NCBI GenBank assembly: GCA_947452135.1
Contig: CANGBT010000004.1
Coordinates: 1 to 50,085, forward strand
Direction: 5' to 3'
DNA: 50,085 nucleotides
DNA from: Burkholderiales bacterium
GTDB taxonomy: Bacteria; Pseudomonadota; Gammaproteobacteria; Burkholderiales; Burkholderiaceae_C
How positions within the stretch are numbered: the stretch's first letter is position 1; the number at the start of each line of letters is the position of its first letter. A program made the position numbers and the translations under genes. A model generated the notes under the pieces. The model ran no database searches and had not been told where the DNA came from. It saw nothing but the letters and a program-made list of their open reading frames with translations. Of this stretch, positions 32,634 to 43,400 are shown in pieces.

Positions 32634-34406
32634 TCACTCGGCGTACATCTCGGCCGACTTGGCGACGAACTCGTCGACAAAGACCATGGTGTTACCCGAC
32701 AGGTTCTTGATCTGGCTGGCCAGCCAGTTGTAGCCAAAAAGCGCGGGGATGGCCACGCCCAGACCGGCCACCGTGGCCACCAGGGCTGCGGCGATGCCGG
32801 GGGCGATCGAATTCACGTTGACCTCGCCGGCGGCGGCAATCGCGGCAAAGGTGATCATCACGCCGACCACGGTGCCCAGCAGGCCCAGGAATGGGCCACC
32901 CGAAATCGCGATCGTGAGCAGCACGATGCCGCTGTTGAAACGCTGGTTCTCGCGCATCATGGCCGCGTCCAGCGACGTGCGTATCGCCTGCAGCCCGGCG
33001 CTGCTGAGCCTGCGGGGCTGACCCGCTTCGTCCAATGGGGTGAATCGCTGCGTGACTTCATCCAGGCCGATGGCATAGAGCCGATAGACCGAGGAGCGCT
33101 GGCTGCGCGGGTCTTGCATCACCGATGCAATGTCGGCGTGCCCCGGCGTGAGCAACGCGCGGGACTTCGTCTTGAAGGTGGCCAAAAACGCGTCATTGGC
33201 ACGCCCTGCAGTGCGCAGCATCACCGCCTTGCTGACCATCACGTAGACACTGATGACCGCCATCACCGTCAGCAGGCCGATCACGATCCAGCCGTCGATC
33301 GTGACCGAGCCGATCAAGATGGCGAAGTAAGACACCTCGCCAGAGCCCCCGCCCTCCTCGTCGGTGGACAGCAGCGGCGAATCGGCAGCCTGACCCAACG
33401 CCTGCAGCGTCAAGTAGCCCGGCGAACGGCTGGCCGCAACCAGCGCCACCTCATCCAACTCACCGCCAAAGCCGCGGCCGATCAGCGCGTCGCCGGACAG
33501 GTCGGTGAGTGCCAGGTTGCCGGCGCCGGTTTCCACGCCATCGAGATACAGCGTGACCTTGCCCGCAGCGGCCACCACCGCCACGTGCTGCCAGACCGCC
33601 GGCTTGAGCGGCAGGCTTGAGCTGACCGACGCTGCGCCCAGGGCCACTTCCAGCTTGCCGGCTGCCAGTCCGATGCGCAGCCCATTGCCGGCGGCGGGCA
33701 AGGCCAGCAAGCCGGCGGCCGCGGTGGTCACGTCAGCCGGCTTGACCCAGGCGCTGAAGGTGAAACCCGCATTGGCGGGCAGCTTCAACCCAGACGATGA
33801 CGCCAGCGCCATGCCGGCGCCACCGTCCAGGGCCACAGCCGCACCGATCGGGCCGGTCGCCACCGACTTGGCCGTGCTGCTGGCGGCCGTCATCGCGTTG
33901 GCCGTGCTGTCCTTGAGCAAATCGGCCTGAGCGAAGTGGAAGGTGAACACCGCTGCCGGGTCCTGGACGGGCCCGGCGGATGGGACAGGGCCCGCCTTTT
34001 CATCGCCCCAGGACATCACCACCGGCGTCTTGCCGTGAGCGGCCACCTTGGGCATCAGCAGCCACACGTTGGCCAGTTCGTTGGCGGCGTCGAAGTTCTC
34101 GATCTGCGCCGGCAGCGGTGTCTTGCCGTCGGCAGCGAAAAAGCGAAGGTCCGAGCCATCGGGCTTGGCTTCGGTGAAGGTGAAATTGCCACTGTGCAAC
34201 CGAAGCAGCACCGGCACTTGAGTGAGTTCATCCTTGACCTCGACGCCGCTGGCCGTGGTGTCGATCACGAGCTTTTTCTTCCCGCCGCCATCGGCCGCGT
34301 TGACGACCGGCGCTGTGCACAGCGCCGCCAAAGTCAAGATCGCAAAGAGCAGCCGGTGCACGGGTCGGGTCTGGGTCATGGCAGAGGATTCGTTGGGGTG
34401 ATTCAT
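32634..34406 (-). CDS. exbB: ExbB/MotA/TolQ-family proton channel with periplasmic DUF2341-LamG-like head (locus B)
   Basis: A 590-residue paralogue of the protein at 960-2699. A signal sequence (about 11-37) is followed by a DUF2341-like segment sharing EAKPDGSDLRF with its paralogue, and a LamG-like sandwich (about 165-325, FTFSAWVKPAD and AVWQHVAVVA). An acidic linker leads to TM1 (about 372-393) and a MotA/TolQ/ExbB domain with GGPFLGLLGTVVGVMITFAA. The head is more diverged than the channel. The ATG at 34406 overlaps the tpsA2 stop in an ATGA arrangement, indicating translational coupling; MTQTR at 34379 is an alternative start. The gene tie between a surface exoprotein and an inner-membrane motor suggests the head senses or holds something in the periplasm, which is inference. 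Confidence 0.9.
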   Translation of the reverse strand: MNHPNESSAMTQTRPVHRLLFAILTLAALCTAPVVNAADGGGKKKLVIDTTASGVEVKDELTQVPVLLRLHSGNFTFTEAKPDGSDLRFFAADGKTPLPAQIENFDAANELANVWLLMPKVAAHGKTPVVMSWGDEKAGPVPSAGPVQDPAAVFTFHFAQADLLKDSTANAMTAASSTAKSVATGPIGAAVALDGGAGMALASSSGLKLPANAGFTFSAWVKPADVTTAAAGLLALPAAGNGLRIGLAAGKLEVALGAASVSSSLPLKPAVWQHVAVVAAAGKVTLYLDGVETGAGNLALTDLSGDALIGRGFGGELDEVALVAASRSPGYLTLQALGQAADSPLLSTDEEGGGSGEVSYFAILIGSVTIDGWIVIGLLTVMAVISVYVMVSKAVMLRTAGRANDAFLATFKTKSRALLTPGHADIASVMQDPRSQRSSVYRLYAIGLDEVTQRFTPLDEAGQPRRLSSAGLQAIRTSLDAAMMRENQRFNSGIVLLTIAISGGPFLGLLGTVVGVMITFAAIAAAGEVNVNSIAPGIAAALVATVAGLGVAIPALFGYNWLASQIKNLSGNTMVFVDEFVAKSAEMYAE

Positions 34407-37400
34407 CGCTTTTTCTTCTTTGAATTGGGGCCGTCGGAGCTGTCGTCGTCGGCTTCGCCGAACCCGATGGCCTCGACCGTCAGCACCAGCGAGCTGGCAG
34501 CAGCGCCATTCGGGTTGGCGGCCGCCTTGGCCGTGTCGTCGGTTTTTTGGGAAGCGCTGGCCGGCGCGGCAATGGCACCGAGCGACGGCGCGGCCACACT
34601 CACCTGCGCGCCGGCAATCGAGCCGCCCGCGGAGATGTTGTCGGCGTTGCGCACGACCGGTGCGACCACCTGCACAGAGCCGCTCGAGCGCACCCCGGCA
34701 TCGCCTGCGTCGAACACGCCGCGCGGGGCAATGGCGTACACATCGCCCGGTTCCGCATCAGCGCGTGTCTTGAGCGTGGCAATGCCTGAGCCGCTGATGG
34801 AACTGGCCACATCGACCGAGACGCGACCGTCCTTGTCCACCGTGATCAGCGGCGGCGGCGCCGAGGCGGCGGTCTTGGCACCCTTGCCGGCGTCGATGTT
34901 GGCTCGCTGCGACACCAGCGTGATGTCGCCGCCGCCCAGCGTGAACACGCGTCCCTTGTTGACCAGGAAATCGTCACGCACCAGACCGCTCACGGCGCCG
35001 CCGCGCACCGTGAAGATGCCGGTGTCGGCCTCCGAGGGCTTCTGGCTGTTGCCCGCCGTCAGGCCGGCGAACACCGATCCGGCCGGCGCATACAACGTGA
35101 CGGCACCGCCCTGCTCGGTCTTGAACTGGCTGCCGAAGTTCGAGATGTCTCCGCCGTGTGACGCCGCGGCCTGCGGGAACAGGCTGGCGATCAGTGCATC
35201 GAAACTGCGCAAGCTGTCGTCGATGACCTTGCCCTCGTCGGACTTGCGGCCCGCGTTGCCGGTTTCCACCAGCAGGGCGAAAAAGCGCGTGTCCAGTTGG
35301 CCTTCATCTTTGCGCGCCAGTTCACCAGCCACGGCATCAGCCCGAAGGTTGACGCGTGCGGCCAGTTCGGGGTGGCCGCTCAGGTACTGCGATTGCGCAT
35401 CGCCCGGCAGCGCGCGGAACGCCGTCCAGGCCTGCGACGCCAGCGCCGGATGTTGCTCCATGTAGGTCGACTGCTGCGCGGCTGGCAGCGCCTGGAAGCC
35501 GGCCCAGACCTGGGCCGCAGTGGCCATGGCTGGCAAGGCCTGGCCTTGAGCGCGCACGAACGCATCCAGAGCCGCCACATCGACCACCCCACCCTGGGCA
35601 CTCACGAAGGTGCCCAAGGCCGCCAGATCGGCCGCTGAGGCCAGATCGGCGGCCGAGCCGTAAGCCCTGGCAAACGCCTCGAAAGACTTGTAGTCCGGTG
35701 GAGCGCTGCCCGCCACCACTCGGATCGCGGCGCCGCTGTCCGGCAGGTAGACGTTGTCGAGGTTGCCACGCGTGACCACGCCGTTGCCATTGCCCAAGTC
35801 CACATGGCGAGCGGCGCTGATCGTGAGTTGCCCGGGTCCGCCCAGCACATGCGACACCACGCTGGGAAATCCACCCTGGCCGTTCGACTGCGTCGTGTCG
35901 ACCACGTCGCGGCCTGCCAGAAGCACGGTCTCGTCGCCGGCGGCCAGTTGCTGGATGCGAAAGCCCAGGTCAACGATGTCGCGCCCGGCGGTGATCAGGG
36001 CCGCCTTGGGCAGCGCCAGTGAACTGGCCGCGCTGGCGTCGCCCTGCACGTCGCCGTTGACGGCCGTCAGGCGCACGGCCACAACATCCGCGCTGTGCAG
36101 CCCGCTCGATGCGTGGGCCTCCAGCGCCGTCGAAGTCCCGCCCAGGATCTCGGTGTCGGCTTTGGACAGCACGCGCGGCGCCGCCGCGGTCGACATCCCG
36201 GCCGGGCTGTTGTCGAGCATGCGCAGCGGGCCGGTGCTGCCGTTGTTGAGCCGGATGGAGCCTGAGGCGAGCAAGTCCAGTTGCCCCAATTCCGCCGGGC
36301 TCAGCGTCACGCCATTGGCCAGCACCACGTCACCGCCCATGGCCGCAGCCAGCATGGTCGACGGCAGCAGCGCGTAGAGGTTCGCAAAGCTGCCCGCGCT
36401 GCTCTGGTTCTGGAACCGGTTGGGAATCTCGCCGCGGCCCGCATCAGCCAGGGCGGCGGTGTCGGCGGACAGCCGCACATCGCCGCCCAGGGCGGTCAGC
36501 GCCAGCGAGGACGCCGCTCCGTAGGTGCTGAAGTTGCTGAATTGCGCGTAGGTGGTCCGGAATGCCGCCTTCTCTGCATAGCTCGGGTCCCAGTTGCCGT
36601 TGGGTGCGTACAGCGGATCGGGTGCACCGGGCAGGTTGTTGATGCTCTGCTCGGTCATCGTGGGGTTGTAGGCCGTGGCCAGTGCCAGCGTGCGTCCAGC
36701 CACCACCTTGGCCGTGGCATCGCCCAGGGCCAGCACGGGCGCGAAGGTCTGCGTGCCGCCGAGCTGGCTGGCCGAGGCCAGTCCACCGGCAGTGACAGAG
36801 CCGTCAGCGCGCAGCGAGAGATCGCCCTTCTGCACGTAGAACACGCCGCCGGCAATGTCGCCACCGGAGCGCACATTCAGGTCGCCGCCGCCGTGTTCGG
36901 TGGCTGCCGTGCCGGCCACCGCGACCTGGCCGCTGCCGGCCGCACTCACCGACAGGTTGCTGATGCTGCGCCCGGCCGTGACCGTCACGTCGCCACCGCC
37001 GAGAGTCGCGATGCCTTGATCGAAGTAGTCCGGCCGCACCCACCAGGCGGTGTTCAGCGTGGTCGTCTGGTCGGCCAGCGTTTCGAACACCACGCTGCCG
37101 TCGGCCGCCGTGGTGCTGCGGCCCTGACGGAACAACCAGTTGTTCACCATTTGTGGCACCACCCGCGGCAGCGGCGCGATGCTGCCGGGCACGGCCGGCG
37201 TGCCCGCCACCGGCGGCTTCGCCTCGGGGTCACCCGGGTCGGCTTCAATGCCGTCCCAGTTGCGGGTGTACCAGTTGGCGCTGTTGCTTTGCGGCCCGAC
37301 GATGTCCCGGCCGGCCTTCACGGTGATCGGCCCGCCGCCATCGGTGAACGTGGCCGGCGCCAGCGTGCCCTTCGTCGCGCCGTAGTGCGTGTTCAGCGCA

Positions 37401-40400
37401 TTGCGCGGTGCCACCACCTTGGCGTCAGGTGCCAGCGGTGCCCCGGCCGTGTAGAGCGACGCACCGTACAAGGTCTGGCTGAAGGTGAAGTCGCTGTTAC
37501 GACTGTCGTAGATCAGCGGCTGATCCAGCGTCTCGTCGGGCGCGGCGCTGACGTAGACCTTGGCCAGGCCCAAGGTGATGTCATGGGCCGCAGCCACATC
37601 GATGCGTCCGGTGCCGGTGCGCACCACCGCCACCGGCGCGTCGGTGGACGTCACCGGCGCATTGCCGTTGGGGGTGACGATCCGGGTGCTGCCGGCCTCT
37701 TTCATCGCGGTGCCGTCGGCCGGCACCGGGGTGCGCGCGGCGAAATCCAGCGTCAGGTTGCCCTGTCCCGCAGCAAGTTGATCGGCGCTGCGCACCGCCG
37801 TCGGGTTGGCCGCGCGCAAGTCGGCGCCTGCCGCCAGCTGCAAATCGGCCGAGGCCCCGCCGGCCAGTGCCCACAGGGGCATCGCCAAGCGGCTGTCGCC
37901 TGGCTTCACAAAGCCGTCGCTGATCGACCCGGCCACCGTCAGATTGCCCGCAGCCCGCAAGGTCAGGTTGACCGGCTGGCCGTCAAAGTGCCAAGCGTTC
38001 AGGTCCCAGCCGCGGTCGGCCGCGTTGGTCGCGAACTCGTTGACCGACACCGACAGATCGTCGTCCGAGCGGATCTCCACGCCGGCGCGCACCGCCACAT
38101 CGTTGCGTTGCAGGCGTGCTGCGACCGCGGCCTGGCGCGAGCCGAAGGCCTGCGCATCGATGTACATCTGCCCGCGGGTCGTGGCGTCGAGGTGGGTGGC
38201 GCTGTCGGCCTGTTCGCTGACGGTGCTCGCCCGGTAGACCTGCACGGCCTCGATCACCGTCGTCGCGCCCGGCGAGATGGTGGTGTCCAGCACGGCCACC
38301 GCCACGTCGCTGCCAGCGGCCACACGTGGCGCCCGCAAGGTCACACGGCCATCGCGGCGCACGGCGCCGCCGGCCACCGGCGCGCCGGACACATCGATGA
38401 GTCCGCCCACCAGGTGCAAGCTGGCCGCCTGATTGACATCGTTGGTGGCAAAGCCTTCGGCCGCCGCGGTGCCAATCAGCACCTGGCCGCCGCGGCCCAA
38501 GGCGCCGGCCCCGGCGTCGCTGGGGGCCACAGAAGAAGCGTTCAGCAAGGCCCGGTCGCGAATCGTGACCAGCCCGGAGACACCACCGTCGGCGGCCTGA
38601 GCGGCCAGCAAACGGATGCTGCCACCGGCCAGGCCTGACGCGTCGATCACGCTGTCGCCCGCCACGGTGATGCTGCCCTGATCCGTGGCCAGGTTGAAGT
38701 CGTGCGCCACGATGCTGTCGTGACCGGCGATTGCCACATCGCCATGGCGGAACCGGAAGTCACGCGCGCTGGTGAAGCCCGCGTCATTCAGCGTCTGGTT
38801 CAGAGCCCCGAAAGCACCCGCCGCACCAGCGCTGTCGGCGTCCAGCGTGAAGCGGCCCTGGGCCGGCAAGCCCAGACCGGCCACCGGAGTCGCCTGCCCA
38901 CGCAGCTGCGCACCGAAGCTCACCGAGCCCGTGCCATCCGGCGTGGTCGCGTTGATCGTCAAATGGCCGGCGTCCACCGCTGTGGACGAAACGTCGAGCG
39001 TGGCCTGCTCGCCCAGATTGATCTGCGGTGCCTGCAGCACCAGGCTGCCACCCGGACCATAGGCGGCAGCACCGTTCTTTTGCAGCACCGCGCCGGCAAC
39101 CGTCAGCACACCGGAATTCACCGTGACTGCGCCTGTGGCGGTCATCGTGATCTGGCCCGAGGGCGCCTCGATGCGCGTGCCCGCATCAATCGACGCAGCC
39201 TGGAAGCCCAGTTGCCCCCCGCCGCCGCCTTGGAGCGCGGACTGCGCATCCGTGCCGCTGGCCGCGCCCGTCAGGTGCAACTCACCCGTGGTCTGGAACA
39301 GCCCGCTGGCACCCGGCGCCACCGTGATGCGCGGCGCGTCCAGCGTCAGCGTGCCGTCGGCAGTCAGCGCCCCGCCTTGCCCGATGGCGCGCACCGCGCT
39401 GGCGGCTTGCAGCGTGGCCTGCGCAAAGCCTTGCAGTGCCATGCGACCAGAATCCAGCGCGATCGTGTCGCCTTGCATGGTGAGCGACCCGCTGCTGGCC
39501 GAGGTGGCCGGCACCTCGCGGTCGGGGCTGCCCTTGAGCACGATGTGGACGCTCTGGAACACCGCCTGCGCGGCATCCTCACCGCCCGCCACGATGCCAC
39601 TGCCCGCCAGCGTCAGCCGCTGCGTGCCGTCACTGCCGAGGTGCGATGAACCGTAGACCGTGATCGAGCCTTGTCGACTGTCCAGGCTGATGCTGTCCAG
39701 CGCAGACAACGACGCCAGCGCCAAGCCGTCCAACGCCAGCGTGGACGCTGCCACGTCCTGCGGGATCGCATCGCCCAGGCTGATGTCGGGCGCTGCCGCG
39801 GTGAAAGCGCCGCCAGCGCCCACCCGGATCACGCCCGCGTTGACCGCCCTGCCCGTGACATCCATCTGCACCGCGCCCTTGCCCGACACCACCGCACCCG
39901 CCGCGATGGACAGCACGCCATCGCCGCTGGCCGGGGTCTCGCCGCGCTGCACGCCGATGGCCGCACCGCTGCTCACCCGCAACAGCGCGCCCGATGAGGG
40001 CAGCAGCAGATCGGCGGAGGGGCCGGCAGCGCCAGACTCGGCCACCACCGCGGCGTTCGCTTCCAGGCGCAGCGTGTGGCTTGCCGCCAGCAGCACGTCA
40101 GGCGCGCTCAGCGGATGGGCCGCATCGTTGCTCAGCGTCAATTCGCTGGTGCGCACGTCGAGCTGCTCATGGCCGTCCACAGTCTCGTGCAGCGCGCCCA
40201 GCGTCAGCGCTCGGGCATGCCAATCCGCCAGCTGGCCGGCGGACAGCGCCACCACGCCGTCGGCCCCCGTCGTGCTGTCGGCGGTGATCTCCATCTTCGG
40301 TGCGGCCACATCCGCCGTGCCTGCCAGTCCGCCTGTCGCAGCGGCCAGCACCACACGGCCTTGCAGGCGCAGCGCGCTGTTGACCGCGTCCTGGCTGGCA

Positions 40401-43400
40401 AAGGCCACGTGGCCGCCGTCGCCGGGCAACTCCGGTGCGGCCACGCCGGCGGCCTTCGCCTTGTCGGTGAAATAGCTGCCTGCGTCGTACAGGGTGTATT
40501 CGGATTGGCGCTGCACCACCGAACGCGGCGCGACGACGAAGCCCTGGCTGCGCGGGTCCGCCGAGCCGTCGGCGGCATTGGCCAGGTGGCCGGACATCAG
40601 CCAGGCGCCGTCGGTGCGCAAGCGGTTCGCGCTGGCCACCATGTCGCGGTAGCCAGGTGCAACCGTGACACTGTAGGCGCCGGGCAACAGCGCGTAATGC
40701 GCTGGCAGCAAGGTGTACATACCGGCTTTCAGATCGCCCGCGCCCGACAGCCACACGGCATCGCCCACGCCCAGCCCGCCGTCAATGCCGTACAGCCCAT
40801 CCACCGGAGCCAGCTGGTTCGTGTAGCCCGGCACGATGGCAAACACGGTGGTCTTGGCTGGCGCGGCGGTGCCCAGGGTGTTGTTCGTCAATACATCTTT
40901 CGATCCGCCCTTGCCCGGCGTGAATCCATAGGCGAAGAGGCTGCCGCCGCCCGACAGGTCGAGCACCGATCCGGCGTCCGTGGTGATGCTGCCGGCCAGC
41001 GAGGTGATCGACTTACCCGGCAACGCACGCTGCGGGGTCAGCGCATCGGCGCTCGGGTTCTGGCGGATCGACACCTCGGTGCCATCGGACAGCAAGGTCG
41101 TCCAGTTGCTGGCGGTCGGCACGCTGCCGTTGGACACCGAGCCCAGCGGCACCGGCCCCTGGCCAGCCACCGAGGTCAGACTGCCTGCGGCGTAGCGCAA
41201 ATCAAGCGTCAGGATGTCCGACACGGCCACGTCGGTGTTGCCCAACGTGATGCTGCCAAACGGGGCCACCAGCCGCCCGGCCTGCACGATGTGCGGTGCC
41301 CAAGCTGTGATGGAGCCCCCGGCCGACAACGGCGCCTGTGGGGTGAGGCCGTTGGCGGTGAAACTCAGGCGCCCTGAGTCGTCCATGTCGCTGCCGCCCA
41401 CCGCGAAGGTGAAGTCGCTCAAGGTGGTCGGCAGCACCTGCGCGCTGGTCAGGTCCAGCGCACCCTTCATCCAGAGCGAGCCGCGCTGCGTGCCGTCAAA
41501 GTGCCCGGTCTGTGCATCGGACCACGCCACGCCGACCAGGCGCACATCTTGGGCCGCGTCCAGCGCGGCCGTGCCGAAGCCTTGCAATGCGCTGTGGCCC
41601 TTGAGGTCGATGTTCGAGGCGTCCACCTTGAGCACCGAGTTGCCTGCCATCGCCGCGCGAGGGGCAGCCTCGCCGGGCGGCACGACCAGCGGGTAAACCG
41701 TCTGCGCGGCGCCGCTATCGCCCAGCTGCACATAAGGCGCTTGCAGCGACAGCGTCGCAGGCGTGTCCTGCAGCAGGCTGCTGGTGGCCAGACGGGCCCA
41801 TGCCATCGGGGCAGCCGCCTCGGCCAGTTCATCGGTGGTGCGCTTGACACCGGCCAGCTTGTCAGCGGCCTTCAGGTCGGCGATCAAGGTCTTGAGCAGG
41901 CCCTTGTAGACCGAGGTACGCAATGACTCATCTGCCAGCAGGGTGGGTGCGTCCAGAACGATGGCCTGCGATGCCGTCAGCGTCTGGTCCCCGGTTTCCA
42001 GCGAGAAGCCGAGGGCCCCCGAACTGCGCAATCGCAGGCGACCAAAGCCGCCGTCGGTCAAACCACTGGCCAGCACGTCCGCGCTGCCCGGCGTGCCCCG
42101 GTAGGTGCTGGCGCTCGCAGCGGCCTTGGCGGTGGTGCTGCCGACTGGCTTGCCCGACTTCACCACACTGAACACGGCGTCGGTGTCGCCCTCGAGCGCC
42201 AGCGTCAGGCTGCCGGCGCTGGCGCCCGCCCCGGCGGCCCCGAGGAATCTGCCGTACAACTCCATGCCCAGTGACGAGCGGATATCGATGCTGCCGCCCG
42301 CGCTGGTCAGGTGATCGACCGTGGTGGTGCCGCTGCCCGATCTGAAGGCCAGCCCGAAGGTCGACACGCCGCTGGCGCTGAGCGTCGCGCCCGGCTGGAT
42401 CACCACATAGGCATACGCGGGGTTGAGCAGGCTGCTGCCGTCGGCGGCCTTGTCGGTGGTCCCCCCCAGAGTGATGCTGCCGCCGCCCAGCAGCTCGCCG
42501 CTGGTCACACCCAGACCGTTGGTGTACAGCCGCGCATCGCTGCCGTCAGCGCGCAGCGTGGCGGCCGGGCCCAGCCACAGGTTGTGCACGGTGGCGTCGG
42601 TGGCGAACGGCGTCAGCCCCAGGGCGATGCGCCCGCCGGGGGCATTCAGATTGCCGTAGACCTCCAGTTGGCCGGCCGAGCGCAGGTTCAGCGAGGCACC
42701 CGGATCAAGCTGCACGCTCGCCCCGTCGAGAACGCGCAAACGCCCGGCGGCGGCGCTGCCATCGGGCGGCGCCGGGCTGACTGCCGCACGCAGCGTGAGG
42801 TTGGTGGACTGGCGCACCAGGCCCGGACCGGCCAGCGGCGACAACTGTTCGAACGTCACATCGCCCGGCCGGCCGCTGTGGGTGCGCTCGGCGTCGTTGT
42901 CCAGCACCCGCTGGCTGGCCATCGGCCGCAGCGAAGTGCCAGCGGCCACGGTCAGATCTCGGTTGGCCCCGACGTCATAGCTGGTGAAGCCGCCTTGCTG
43001 GAAAAACGCTGGCGATAGCCTGAGATCACCGATCGATTGCTGCGCCACAGGCACATCGCCGAGCACCACGTCGCGCCCGACCAGCTTGAGCGCGCCACCG
43101 CTGTCAAAACCATATCCCGACAGTCGCAGGTCACTGCCCCAACCCAGCGTGGCCAGGTTCATGCTCTGAGCAGTGGCGTCCAGCGGCTTGACGACCATCG
43201 AGATCGAGCCGGCCTTGCCCTTGACGGCGGCGCCCGTGGCGGGCAACCAGGCACCGGCCGAGACATCGATACCGACGTCATCGCCCAGTTGAATCGACGC
43301 GGCACTCAACGACACCGAACCGCCGGCCTTGGCGACCGGATCGCTCGGGTTACCGGCGGCATCGCGCGCGGGGTTGGCCAGGGCACGGTCGTTCGTCCAG

